In this document: positions 1 to 8,552 of the stretch, in pieces
Layout of the letters: each line of letters opens with the position of its first letter
Position numbering within the stretch: the stretch's first letter is position 1
Source of the DNA: Desulfobacula sp033852015
GTDB taxonomy: Bacteria > Desulfobacterota > Desulfobacteria > Desulfobacterales > Desulfobacteraceae
Length of the DNA stretch: 64,000 nucleotides
Assembly: GCA_033852015.1 (NCBI GenBank)
Contig: JAWSVH010000030.1
Span: 1-64,000, forward strand
Direction: 5' to 3'
Program-made: the position numbers and the translations under genes
Notes under the pieces: model-generated
The model's database searches: none
Told to the model about the DNA's origin: nothing
What the model saw: only the letters and a program-made list of their open reading frames with translations

Positions 1-93
1 TTTTTGGGGACCACCGTAATATTTCAAGCAAAAAAAGCTAAAATGCTGGAAGTATTAGTCAACGGGAAGATCAAGAGAACATGGGGTCTATAG

Positions 94-605
94 AAAGAAC
101 AAGCAGGCCCTTACCTTGCTATGAAAAAAAGATAATTGCCTTGGGCTTCTAACCTGGGTGAAAGGTGGGCTTTTAATTTTTTAAGCGAAGATTTGGATCA
201 GGGAATCACCTTGACTATATCATTTTTTGCCAATATACTTTTATAAGAGTCGTTTTTGGAACCTCTCACTTTGGGCAATTGGAGCTCTCTGCTCAAGTTC
301 CATAGGCGGCTTTTTCATTTATTTTGAATTTACCGAATATCATCCGCATTTCTTTTTATCATAGAACGACCTAAAATTTCTGTTAAAAAAACAAAAGACT
401 GGTTTCGCTCCAGAGGGCTACAATTGCCCAAAGGGGAAAACAGCCTTTATTTAGGTAGAAATCTACTATTTAACAAAGGAGTTGTCAAATAAAGATGATT
501 TACAGGCACCAACAACGACTCTGACAAAAGATGACACAGGCAATTAAAAACATATTTCCCAAATTGGTTCCTAAATGGCAAATATCTAATTATTTCGAAT
601 AGTTA
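94..605. other. gene-free left edge
   Basis: I see no supported coding region here. Stop codons interrupt all frames and no ribosome binding site precedes a long frame. The stretch is AT-rich and leads into the promoter of the small gene that starts at 720. It belongs to the chromosome flanking the integrated element. Confidence 0.5.
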
Positions 606-635
606 TTGACTTGAACTATGCGTTTTGTTTATAAA
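606..635 (+). promoter_or_regulatory. sigma70-type promoter
   Basis: TTGACT at 606-611 and TATAAA at 630-635 are separated by 18 bases, or TTATAA at 629 by 17. It lies about 85 bases before the start codon at 720 and is the only good promoter seen for the two-gene unit that follows. The assignment rests on consensus and position only. Confidence 0.5.
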
Positions 636-654
636 AAGATGCAACAAAAAAACA

Positions 655-688
655 ATCCCAGAAAGAAGCGTCAACTTCTCTCTGGGAT
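655..688 (+). promoter_or_regulatory. leader stem-loop before small gene
   Basis: The arms at 655-668 and 675-688 form a 14-bp inverted repeat with one mismatch and a 6-base loop. It lies inside the presumed 5' untranslated leader, about 20 bases before the ribosome binding site AAGGAG at 708-713. There is no U-run, so it is more likely an mRNA stabiliser or translational control element than a terminator. Confidence 0.45.
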
Positions 689-719
689 CTAATCGAAACC
701 ATCTTACAAGGAGATGATT

Positions 720-1043
720 ATGACTATTAAAGACTTAACACAGGATGCCCTTTTCAATCAAACTAAATACCAAATCGAACCGATAACTGAAGATGAACTT
801 ATTAAATTTTTAGAATCAGGATTTGTTAACATTGATGAAATGATTATTGGCGCAGGATTGACCACAAAAGAAACGACATATTTAAAAACGAAATTTTCAA
901 AACATGAGCCGGAAACCAAAAAAATCTATTTATCCCATAAAAGAAGCCTTGCATCCCTTAACGTTGAATGTACCTCAGGGTCAATTTTTCTTAAAACAGA
1001 TTCCTCAAGACCACGGTGGGTGATATCGTGGTCTTGGGATTGA
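720..1043 (+). CDS. small hypothetical protein
   Basis: A 107-residue protein of unknown function, acidic in its first half, with no signal peptide or membrane segment. I chose the ATG at 720 because AAGGAG (708-713) lies six bases ahead of it; the ATG at 714 abuts the ribosome binding site. Its last codons overlap an inverted repeat (1005-1036), so the C-terminal dozen residues are shaped by that hairpin. The next gene starts 10 bases downstream, so the two are probably co-transcribed. The partner is a helix-turn-helix protein, which suggests a small regulatory or toxin-antitoxin-like pair, but nothing in the sequence proves it. Confidence 0.55.
   Translation: MTIKDLTQDALFNQTKYQIEPITEDELIKFLESGFVNIDEMIIGAGLTTKETTYLKTKFSKHEPETKKIYLSHKRSLASLNVECTSGSIFLKTDSSRPRWVISWSWD
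1005..1036 (+). repeat. inverted repeat at gene end
   Basis: A perfect 10-bp stem has arms 1006-1015 and 1027-1036 and an 11-base loop. It spans the 3' end of the upstream small gene and sits just before the AAGGAG at 1043-1048 of the next one. No U-run follows. It may control read-through or translation of the helix-turn-helix gene. Confidence 0.45.
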
Positions 1044-1053
1044 AGGAGCAAGC

Positions 1054-1452
1054 ATGATGTTAAGATCTGAAGAAAAAGAACTTCGCTTGCGACTAACTGA
1101 ATATACCAGTGAAAAAATTAATAAAATGGTAGGTGAAGGAAAATGGACAAATATGGATATCGCCAGATTAACCGGAATCTCACAAAGTAGAATATCAGAC
1201 ATCAAAAATCGTTTAAAGATTGACCCACCTATTAGTAGACGTCTTTTATTAAAATTTATATATAACGGAATAATTACTATCCCTGGAATAAAGTCCAATT
1301 TTAATTTCAATGACGAAGAAATGAAATGGCTGGACAACTTAGATTTTTTGGAGTTAGAAGAGTTCAGAAGTCTGATTATGCGTGTTGAAAAAAAAGGAAT
1401 TGATGTTAAAGCGCTTTTTAAAAAAATGCTAAAAGATGCCAAAAAAGATTAG
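1054..1452 (+). CDS. helix-turn-helix regulatory protein
   Basis: A 132-residue, highly charged protein. Residues about 32-54 form a clear helix-turn-helix of the Cro/XRE kind, with core pattern DIARLTGISQSRISDIKNR. The remainder is helical and lysine-rich and matches no domain I know. AAGGAG at 1043-1048 serves ATG 1054 or the adjacent ATG 1057. It is the second gene of a two-gene unit outside the integrated element, on the chromosomal side of the tRNA fragment. A DNA-binding regulator is likely; its target is unknown. Confidence 0.65.
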   Translation: MMLRSEEKELRLRLTEYTSEKINKMVGEGKWTNMDIARLTGISQSRISDIKNRLKIDPPISRRLLLKFIYNGIITIPGIKSNFNFNDEEMKWLDNLDFLELEEFRSLIMRVEKKGIDVKALFKKMLKDAKKD

Positions 1453-1499
1453 ATAGTTAATCAATCACCTATCAATCAAAAACCATGATAGGTTCAACC

Positions 1500-1631
1500 A
1501 TGACATGGGAGAACATTGGCAGAGTTGAAACAGGAGACATGCCAGATGATCAAGAATGGATTCTCTTATGCCTTGACCTGACTCAAAAGCATATTAAATT
1601 TACGACCCAGCACTGGATGGCAGTGAATTAA
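1500..1631 (+). CDS. possible 43-residue protein
   Basis: A short ATG-to-TAA frame encoding an acidic peptide rich in Trp, Asp and Gln, starting MTWENIGRVETGDMP. The ribosome binding site is weak. The amino-acid composition looks protein-like, but length alone cannot separate it from chance. It lies between the helix-turn-helix gene and the tRNA fragment. Confidence 0.25.
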   Translation: MTWENIGRVETGDMPDDQEWILLCLDLTQKHIKFTTQHWMAVN

Positions 1632-1816
1632 AAATCATGTGAAATGATCACGATTTGGGTTCATACCCTCTATAATGATTTGAATTGATGGCCATTTGTC
1701 TTTTTTTTGTCGTTAGTGTGTTTCGATAGCTAATTACTTTATGAAATCAACAAGCTTAAAAAAATGATAAAAAAAGCTACTGCTTACAATACGCTTACTT
1801 TTTCTTTCGCTCAATA

Positions 1817-1851
1817 AAAAAGGGTTTTCAACTAAAAGCTGAAAACCCTTC
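1817..1851 (-). terminator. original terminator of tRNA-Leu
   Basis: A perfect 11-bp stem (1820-1830 with 1840-1850) has a 9-base loop and, read on the minus strand, is followed by a T-rich tract. It lies nine bases beyond the CCA end of the tRNA-Leu 3' half at 1860-1915. The intact tRNA gene at 44246-44332 has no such structure after it. The simplest reading is that this is the native tRNA terminator, separated from the gene by insertion of the element. Confidence 0.75.
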
Positions 1852-1859
1852 TTAGAAAA

Positions 1860-1915
1860 TGGTACCGGAGGCGAGACTTGAACTCGCAAGGGCTTGCGCC
1901 CGGAGGATTTTGAGT
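1860..1915 (-). repeat. attL: left attachment site (tRNA-Leu 3' half)
   Basis: This 56-bp segment is identical to 44246-44301 and covers the tRNA-Leu(CAA) gene from the anticodon loop to the encoded CCA. No 5' half adjoins it, so it cannot make a tRNA. The identity stops at 1916, where the sequences diverge. This is the displaced chromosomal 3' half left when the element integrated, and it marks the left boundary. Confidence 0.93.
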
Positions 1916-2336
1916 TCCTTTTGCACAGGAATCGATTTTCTTGTAATTTCAAAGTCTTAATTGATAGGCCTCTCGAAGCCTTACTTTTGGTTTCGTTTGG
2001 AAACGTTTGTAAATGTTTGACCTTGACGGGCACAATTTAGGCACAGGTAAACCCAGTATAACTTGGTGGATATTGGAAATACATCAGATGCTTTTGCATG
2101 AGTAGGCTTGAGCCGCTGACTTCTACCGTGTCGATCTATTTAAAGCAATATCTCTTATTCTCTATAATTGTTTATTATTGTCCAACAGCCTTTATTGGTA
2201 GATCGGATGGCGAATGGCATTTTATTTAATTATTCACGAGTGTTTATTGTTATTGCTGATTGTGGTCACAAAATGGTCACAATCCCAAAAGTTTATAAGA
2301 ACTGTTTCACTGCAACTGAAATATAAAAATAGAATA
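1916..2336. promoter_or_regulatory. left end of element with candidate integrase arm sites
   Basis: There is no gene here. Short repeated words fit the arm-type sites usually found at the ends of tyrosine-integrase elements: three copies of a GTTTG-centred word at 1995-2019, then GGGCACA (2028-2034) and GGCACAG (2040-2046). The 15-mer CCTTGACGGGCACAA at 2021-2035 recurs inverted at 43104-43118 just before the integrase gene. A minus-strand open frame across 1734-2033 overlaps the tRNA half and the terminator and is rejected. Confidence 0.45.
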
Positions 2337-2367
2337 CCACAGGTGGGGGATCTCTCCCCACCTGTGG
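2337..2367 (+). promoter_or_regulatory. leader hairpin before replication gene
   Basis: A perfect 12-bp GC-rich stem (2337-2348 with 2356-2367) has a 7-base loop. It is followed immediately by AAAAGGA, the likely ribosome binding site of a short leader frame at 2383. There is no U-run. It is placed to control translation or termination ahead of the RepA-like gene, as copy-control structures do in plasmid leaders. Confidence 0.5.
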
Positions 2368-2382
2368 AAAAGGATAAACAGC

Positions 2383-2502
2383 ATGAAAACAAACATAAAA
2401 ATGAAATACAAAAACCCAAAAGAGGCTGAAATATCCTTCAAGCAATCTGTTAACCCAGAAGTAACACAAGAAGGAGGATTCCATGAGTTTAGTCAAATAT
2501 GA
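2383..2502 (+). CDS. 39-residue leader peptide
   Basis: A short, lysine-rich frame starts at ATG 2383, 10 bases after an AAGGA sequence, and ends with TGA at 2502. It overlaps the start of the RepA-like gene (2483) by 20 bases in a different frame and directly follows a strong hairpin (2337-2367). This hairpin, leader frame, overlap and large gene arrangement suggests translational coupling of the replication protein. No family is recognised, and the peptide may matter only for the act of being translated. Confidence 0.4.
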   Translation: MKTNIKMKYKNPKEAEISFKQSVNPEVTQEGGFHEFSQI

Positions 2503-4729
2503 AACAGATGATTTTTGGACCAAACAAGCTGAAATATCGGCAGCGATGTATGGTGGCCCTCAAGTCTCTGAATTCGATTACTCTGCTATTTTACGGGGAA
2601 TGATTGAGTCTTCAGAAGGATCTATTCAAAATTCCGTAATGTTTTTTATGAATACGATATACAAGGCAAACTCCCATCCCAAAAAAATTATTAAAGAACT
2701 ATTTCCTGCTGCAAAACAAATTAGCACTTCTAAATATTCTGATGGCGAATATGAGTGGTGCATTAAAAATCAGAATGATGACGTCACCGGACTCCGTCAG
2801 GTTGAATGGAGTAGAAAAAACGGATATGAACATGGTAACTGTATTTTTTCCCTGGTAAAGCAGATGAAGCCAGGATGCACGGATAAAGAAGCCTTTTCCT
2901 TTGTCGGGAAAATACTATTTGGATCGGATTGCTTGAAAAAGAAGACTAAACAATATCACGGAGGTTCAAACTATGTCTTCCTTCCCGATTCAGCAAGTTA
3001 TGATGGCAAAGAATCCCAGGTAGCAGAGACAATCCTAAAAGTCATAGATCAGATTGCTGGGGAAAGACAACAATACACGTTTAAGACAGATGAAGGGAAC
3101 TCCTCTTTTCAATTATTGAAATGGCGGTATAACAATCAAAATATTGAACTATATCTAACTCTTCGGAAGGACAAGCAGACGGGCTCCATAGACTTAGAGC
3201 TTCTTGCACCACCTGAAGATCAGGTTTATAACAAGCACCTTTTGAAAAAATATAGAAATCACGAGGTCTATATCCATGATAGCATTACTAATGCAGAACA
3301 TTCGGATATTCCTGGAGTTGTTAGTCTCTGGATAAAAGACTTGTCGGCTTTAGATTCAATTGAAACCTTATTGAAAGGACGAAAGATATCATGCCTTTTC
3401 AATCCGGAAGATCCTGATTCTGTTCGATTCACCCACGAAATGCTTCAGAAGTTTCAGGAGCTGAAGATGCACTTAGATTTGTGTGAGTGTAAAAGGTGGT
3501 CTCCTCTAAGGGTAATACGGAGGCGGAAAGATCATGAAACATCAACCAATATAGCGAAAAACGCTTTGTCCCCGCTTTTTAAGTTAAAAAAGAGGTCTGT
3601 CTCTGATGAAGAGTTCTATGATGCCACCAAGAAAAATCACGGGCTTGATCTAAAACCAGAGGTTGAAGAAGAGGATATGCCTTGTTCGATGAGCCCGGAA
3701 GAAATAGAGGAAATAGACGATCAACCTGATTTTATGGTAGCGCCTTTTTTCGAAAAGGAAGAGGTTATTCTGATGACAGCTAAACAAAAAGTCGGTAAGT
3801 CACTTTTAGCAATGACTATTTCTTTGATGGTTTCAAGTAAAGGATCAATAGCGCAAAGGTTGTCGGCTACGGAATCATATAAAACTTTTTATCTTGACGC
3901 AGAGATGCCGAAAAAAAAATTTAAACAACGTTTTAAAAAATTGATAGGTGATTTTCCAAATAAGAAAAAAATATATCAGAACTTTCGGTACCATTGCACG
4001 CGGGCTGGAAAAATTAACAAGAAGCTTGACCTTACAAAGGGAGTTGATCAAAAGTTGGTTGAGAAAATGATCGGTGATGCAAAGTTTGTAGTATTTGATA
4101 ACCTTGTTAAACTTCTTCCACATAATGCGATAAATAGTCCCGAACTTTGGGGAAAGGTATACGAATGGTTCCAAAGTCTTGCCATGGAAGGAAGAACTAT
4201 CCTTCTTGTCCATCATGAAAATAAAAACGGAGTCCATATAGGAACAGGCCAAATGACTAATGATGTGGACCTTGCCCTTCCACTGAAAAAACCTAAAGAC
4301 TGTCCAGCACAAAAGACAATCATTGAATTTAATTTCGAAGATGCCAGAAATATTCATGGGAGTCAACGTGACCCCTTTTCAATTGAATTTTATGAAGAAG
4401 ACGGGTGTATTAAACATCGTGTCATAAATCTTGATGGAAATCCCACTGAAAGCCTTTTGACGGATGAAGAGGCTCAGCGCCATCCTGTCCAAGTGGCAAT
4501 GATTGAAGCTGCCCGAAAGGCTGATCAGAATACAACTCTCCCGCTTGAGGATAGGTTCATTCAGAAGAAGGATATTGATGCCCTCTTGCTTGATCGGTCC
4601 TCCCCCACCAATATCGCAGACCACTTCACTACCCTGTGCGAGGAAAAGATTCTTTCGAAAACAGGATACGGTAAAGGCACGAAATATCACCTCTACCCTG
4701 GGCCAGATCTGCCAAAGGACACAGAATGA
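2483..4729 (+). CDS. RepA-like replicative ATPase/helicase
   Basis: A 748-residue protein. The first 400 residues are unrecognised. Residues about 410-640 form a RecA-like hexameric ATPase of the RepA/AAA_25 type: Walker A AKQKVGKS near 432, Walker B FVVFDNL near 535, and the HHENK motif near 577. Proteins of this kind load or act as the replicative helicase of plasmids, phages and satellites. The C-terminal 100 residues look like a winged-helix DNA-binding tail. The start has AAGGAGG at 2471-2477, six bases away. It is the first large gene of the element, behind a leader frame and a hairpin and followed by a terminator at 4758. The N-terminal half may carry origin recognition or priming, but no primase motif is visible. 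Confidence 0.75.
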   Translation: MSLVKYETDDFWTKQAEISAAMYGGPQVSEFDYSAILRGMIESSEGSIQNSVMFFMNTIYKANSHPKKIIKELFPAAKQISTSKYSDGEYEWCIKNQNDDVTGLRQVEWSRKNGYEHGNCIFSLVKQMKPGCTDKEAFSFVGKILFGSDCLKKKTKQYHGGSNYVFLPDSASYDGKESQVAETILKVIDQIAGERQQYTFKTDEGNSSFQLLKWRYNNQNIELYLTLRKDKQTGSIDLELLAPPEDQVYNKHLLKKYRNHEVYIHDSITNAEHSDIPGVVSLWIKDLSALDSIETLLKGRKISCLFNPEDPDSVRFTHEMLQKFQELKMHLDLCECKRWSPLRVIRRRKDHETSTNIAKNALSPLFKLKKRSVSDEEFYDATKKNHGLDLKPEVEEEDMPCSMSPEEIEEIDDQPDFMVAPFFEKEEVILMTAKQKVGKSLLAMTISLMVSSKGSIAQRLSATESYKTFYLDAEMPKKKFKQRFKKLIGDFPNKKKIYQNFRYHCTRAGKINKKLDLTKGVDQKLVEKMIGDAKFVVFDNLVKLLPHNAINSPELWGKVYEWFQSLAMEGRTILLVHHENKNGVHIGTGQMTNDVDLALPLKKPKDCPAQKTIIEFNFEDARNIHGSQRDPFSIEFYEEDGCIKHRVINLDGNPTESLLTDEEAQRHPVQVAMIEAARKADQNTTLPLEDRFIQKKDIDALLLDRSSPTNIADHFTTLCEEKILSKTGYGKGTKYHLYPGPDLPKDTE

Positions 4730-4757
4730 TTTTTCTTAAGAATTAATCGCTAAAACG

Positions 4758-4802
4758 AACCCTGATGGAACCAGAATTGACTGGCTTCCATTGGGGTTTT
4801 TT
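4758..4802 (+). terminator. rho-independent terminator
   Basis: Arms at 4758-4774 and 4781-4798 pair over about 16 bp with a bulge and a mismatch and a short loop, followed by a T-run at 4797-4802. It lies 30 bases after the RepA-like stop codon and ends that transcript. Confidence 0.75.
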
Positions 4803-5806
4803 GTGCTTTAAAATCATAATAATATCGTACCTGTTCCAGTCATTCTCGTGGAGGGTGTTTTTACTTCCGTTGCCTGGATTATTTCCTGCAATGGGGTTGA
4901 TTTTACCAGACATTTTTAATCTTTTTTCTCAAAGTTATGGCAAGAATTACGAATTTTATGGCCCCTTCTCCCGCCTTTTTAACCTTTATTTTGTCCAAAA
5001 AGGCCGTATTATGACCTTTTTTAAGAGCCCCAAATTTAGAGATCCCGTCATACCAGTCGTTTTCAGATTGTGTCGATCATGTCAGGTTATATATCCGTTA
5101 TCCTGATATGTTATTCTGATTAATTTCGTCCCCATACTGCTGGATTAAACCTGGCTAAAAACCTACTGAAAATTGAGTCCAGGGGAGGTATATTGGGCAT
5201 TAGGTGATCAGCATTCTGCAAATAGATATCAGATTAGGTTCCGATTGGCTATTTTAAGATACAATTCGAATCAGGATGGTTGAGATCATTTTTATTCCTG
5301 GGATTTCGTCACATTTTCATGATGTTGTTACTTTTAATTTAAAAGTTTATTCAGTCATCATAAATACCCTATTTCACCCCGGCACACACGGTTCATATTG
5401 GGTATTTTCAAATGGAGTTGCTTTAGGTAATATCTTATTATTATAATATTATTATCTATAAGAGACCGATCCTCCCTCAAGGAGGACGGTACAACTATCT
5501 GAAACAAGAATGAACCAGAGAAGTGATATTCCCACCATAGAATATTCCCCCCAAATAGAACCTAAATATTAAAAATTCAGATTATTTGATAAACATTTTG
5601 AATAAATCCATTGATCCAAAGTTCACTCCCCCTCCAGTTATACTGCTAACTTTCATCTTTCACTTCAAACCAAATCAAAATAATTTTTTATACACATGGT
5701 TATATTATAAGGCTGAATTAAACACATCCGCTTAACAGCACAATCCAAATGTGTTCTTCGTTCAGATCCCCAAAACATCAATCATTAAAATTTAAGGAGA
5801 AAAAAA
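4803..5806. other. 1-kb gene-free region between replication genes
   Basis: I see no convincing gene. The open frame 4765-5106 overlaps the terminator and has no ribosome binding site. The region is flanked by the RepA-like and HUH Rep genes, contains AT-rich tracts, and holds the stem-loop at 5465-5490. Its position and composition make it the best candidate for the element's replication origin. The last 100 bases serve as promoter and leader for the HUH gene. Confidence 0.5.
5426..5490. other. candidate replication origin (AT tract plus stem-loop)
   Basis: A run of almost pure A and T (5426-5462) is followed by a 10-bp GC-rich stem with one bulged base: 5465-5475 pairs with 5481-5490 around the loop CTCAA. 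Rolling-circle double-strand origins typically have a hairpin that exposes the nick site next to a melting region. An HUH endonuclease gene starts 317 bases downstream. It could also be a terminator, but no gene ends just before it and no T-run follows. This is inference from structure and position. Confidence 0.4.
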
Positions 5807-6433
5807 ATGGCTATCACTTATGAAAATGAATACCACGGTCGTCCAATACTTACAGACAAAGAACAAAAACTTGGTTGTGATATTAAAAATCTTGAAAAGA
5901 TAGAATCTTTAACTGATTACGTAACCGATAAACATGTTAACACTCTATGTGTTAGAATGGACCCCAGATTTCCCAAAGGTTACAATGCTCCAAAAGACAA
6001 TAAGCATATCCAGAAGTTCATATCCAAGCATGTAAAGCACTTTGACCGGAAAGGATACGACCCTCATTATATCTGGGTTAGAGAACAGTCGAGAGAAAAA
6101 CATCAACATTATCATCTGGCAGTTTTCTACAAAGGATGCAAAGGGATGAGACCTGCTCCTTTTCTTGAAAAAGCTGAAGAGCACTGGGATCAAACGATAG
6201 GGGTTAAAAGTAGCGACGGCCAAACCAGTGGGTTGCTCGATCATTGTAACAAAGACAGGGACGGTAACATTCAAAAGAATGCCTATTGGCTCAGACAGAA
6301 TGATGAGAAAACCTTTGAAACTGAAAAAGATGCATGTTTTCAACGGCTCAGCTATTTTGCCAAGACCAATACAAAAGGGAACTGCCCCCCAAGGATAAGA
6401 AAAATATCAACGTCCAGGGTGCTTAATAAATAA
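5807..6433 (+). CDS. HUH endonuclease Rep, inovirus Gp2/YagK-like
   Basis: A 208-residue protein. Residues 99-105 read HQHYHLA, giving the metal-binding His-hydrophobic-His of HUH nickases (H101, H103). A YxxK near 183-186 in SYFAKTNTK is in place for the catalytic tyrosine. This pattern matches the inovirus Gp2 / YagK-YfjJ C-terminal family, which nicks DNA to start rolling-circle replication or processing. AAGGAG lies just upstream, so the start is secure. With the RepA-like ATPase on the other side of a 1-kb non-coding region it forms a replication module. Members occur in inoviruses and in prophage satellites, so the family alone does not fix the element type. Confidence 0.75.
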   Translation: MAITYENEYHGRPILTDKEQKLGCDIKNLEKIESLTDYVTDKHVNTLCVRMDPRFPKGYNAPKDNKHIQKFISKHVKHFDRKGYDPHYIWVREQSREKHQHYHLAVFYKGCKGMRPAPFLEKAEEHWDQTIGVKSSDGQTSGLLDHCNKDRDGNIQKNAYWLRQNDEKTFETEKDACFQRLSYFAKTNTKGNCPPRIRKISTSRVLNK

Positions 6434-6835
6434 ACTTGTTAGATTTTATTGAGACGATTTTACAAATGAAGACTGCTATGGCTCTTTCTGGAATTGTAGG
6501 TTGTAGTAGTTCTTCTGGATGCCTGTATTTAAAGGCTATGAAGGATTTACTATTCTGTCATATTCTTCGCCCAGTATTTGCTTGAGTTGATATTTAACAG
6601 GATCATATCCATTTCCAGATCCTTCAAAAAGATTTGATGGGATTTTAACATCACAGTCTTCATGTCACTTTGTGAATTATTCTCTGGCAGATGCTGCCAG
6701 AGATGGGTTCCATGAACAAATTTATCCTAAAATGAGGGCTCGGAGGGCGATAGTATTGCGCCACTGTTATTGAAGAGTACAGATTAATACAAGATCACAG
6801 GTGTTTCTTAACATTGAGTCGGGATCACAAGAAAG
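6434..6835. other. gene-free spacer
   Basis: No coding region or strong hairpin is apparent. It separates the 3' ends of two convergent genes, the HUH Rep on the plus strand and the phosphoesterase on the minus strand. Confidence 0.5.
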
Positions 6836-7711
6836 TTAATCACCCCAATATTTAAGTACATCTTCGTATGTTGGATTGGGGTACATCTCATTAAAGGCTT
6901 TCTCCTTTTTTATGAGATCTTCATAATCATCTACGGGCGTAGAAGCGTATGCATCAGGAGAGTCTGGTATAGCTATATCAGGATAAAGCTGATTGAATAA
7001 CCTTACTTGCTGCTTTCGTTTTGATAATCCTCCCGACAGACAACCAATGTTTGATGGTCTTTGTAATGGTTTGGGAGTCGCTGTAAAGCCCTCTCCATTG
7101 ATGTTAATGATCCAATAGTTACCCGCGCCCCACCTGTTGCGCCCATTATCTAAAACAGAACAGTTCAGATAATTTGTACCTCTACTGCGAGTGTAGTTTG
7201 GGGCGTGGTGATGTCCGAACAAATATGCAAGCGGGAGAGTATCGGCAAAGCTTTCGTTGAGATTATACATTCTTTCATGAGTGAGTATGATTACGCGCCG
7301 GGGATCTACCTCATGTTTTCTGATGGAATCGGAAAGTACTTGAAACTTTTTATAAGAATAATCATGATTTGTTTTGCTGGTTCGCATGGATATATCGTAT
7401 ATCCCATTTAAACCGACAAAGGCATAATCTCCTAACAGAGTTGGTTCTTCGTTTAACAAGACCCCATTTTTGGACCATTTAACATTTGCTAATTCATGTT
7501 CTGGATCTGAGTTGCCAAGAACGAAAAGAACCGGGCAAGAAAAAGCAGATAATTTGGATATCACATCTCTTGCGTTTAACCTGGTTTTCCCATAGGCTCC
7601 GAGGTCACCGGCGGCTAAGATGGCATCATACTTGTTGTGGGCTTCAAGTTGTATCAAGGCTTCTATTGAAGATAAATCTCCGTGCGAATCTGAGAAAGCT
7701 AATATTTTCAT
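6836..7711 (-). CDS. calcineurin-like metallophosphoesterase
   Basis: A 291-residue protein. All signatures of the binuclear-metal phosphoesterase fold are present in order: DSHGD near residue 8, GDLG near 36, GNSD near 69, a TH near 146 and GHHHAP near 168. Family members hydrolyse phosphodiesters or phosphomonoesters; the substrate cannot be read from the sequence. After the catalytic domain a tail of about 90 residues carries short Asp-Tyr-rich peptides and a repeated MYPNPTYE/LYPDIAIPD-like pattern, perhaps for protein contacts. No signal peptide is present, so it acts in the cytoplasm. It stands alone between gene-free stretches, as a cargo gene would. Confidence 0.85.
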   Translation of the reverse strand: MKILAFSDSHGDLSSIEALIQLEAHNKYDAILAAGDLGAYGKTRLNARDVISKLSAFSCPVLFVLGNSDPEHELANVKWSKNGVLLNEEPTLLGDYAFVGLNGIYDISMRTSKTNHDYSYKKFQVLSDSIRKHEVDPRRVIILTHERMYNLNESFADTLPLAYLFGHHHAPNYTRSRGTNYLNCSVLDNGRNRWGAGNYWIININGEGFTATPKPLQRPSNIGCLSGGLSKRKQQVRLFNQLYPDIAIPDSPDAYASTPVDDYEDLIKKEKAFNEMYPNPTYEDVLKYWGD

Positions 7712-8552
7712 AATGGAAAGGGATTAAACACCCATTGATCCCAAAAAGCAACACCTACATCTTCTCGATAATTTCTTCACAGCTCTTATACAGATCGCCC
7801 GATATATGTTTGAAAACATAAGTTAAAATTATTTTAGAGTAGATAAAAATGGGGTGAGATCACATTTTAATAAATCGACTACGTCCCAGTATAGTATCCG
7901 ATCGGATCTGATATTATAAAAAGTAGCTTTTGGAAAAGTGTATGGTTTTCTACTTTATGGATTTATCGCTTGTATGATGCTGTTAAACATGGGTTTTATG
8001 AACTGATGTAGCCTGCAATGAGAGTATGGTGACCTGCGGGATTGCCGGTTGGATTATATCTTAGATATTTTATGATTCTGATTATAATTTTAAGTGTCAG
8101 GGATATTGCCCCAAATAGAGGCTTGGTTTTATGGTTTTTATATTAGTAACTTGAATTTGGAAGAATGCCCGGCCATAAAGCCATTGGATCATATAATTGA
8201 ATTAAAAACTCAAGACTGGAAAAGCCCTATATACCATATGTGGGGTTTCCTATATTTTGTGTGGGCTGAGCCCTATTAATAATAGTGCGGGGGTTTTAAA
8301 TTTAGCATTGCCAGAGAAAACGTATAGATAAGTCAGCTGTGTAAAGGGTTAAAGATACCTATCCAAATCAGAACATTTGTCATTGAGAATTTTGATTATG
8401 GTTTATTGCAAGTATGCATGAATCCTGAAAAATTAATGTGTCTGCTTTTGGAAGTCCTTTACACTGTTCAGAGATATTGGTATGGAGTTCAGCAGATATT
8501 CACAAAAAAATAAGGCTACTGGTAACCGAGGATTAGAAGGGCAACTTACATT
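7712..8552. other. gene-free stretch before restriction operon
   Basis: About 840 bases hold no gene I can support; the frame at 8094-8279 lacks a ribosome binding site and a protein-like composition. It contains the divergent promoters for the phosphoesterase gene and the hsd operon, but no unambiguous -35/-10 pair stands out. Such long empty stretches next to cargo operons may be junctions of past insertions. Confidence 0.5.

Noticed and set aside
1..93. Open frame of 30 codons from the window edge to TAG at 91-93, possible gene end
   Set aside because: Too short to separate from chance in AT-rich DNA; no motif.
1734..2033. Minus-strand frame of 99 codons
   Set aside because: It runs across the tRNA-Leu 3' half, its terminator and the left end of the element, and its composition is not protein-like.
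4765..5106. Plus-strand frame of 113 codons after the RepA-like gene
   Set aside because: It starts inside the terminator hairpin, has no ribosome binding site and a skewed Phe/Leu composition.
8094..8279. Plus-strand frame of 61 codons in the gene-free stretch
   Set aside because: No ribosome binding site and no recognisable features.
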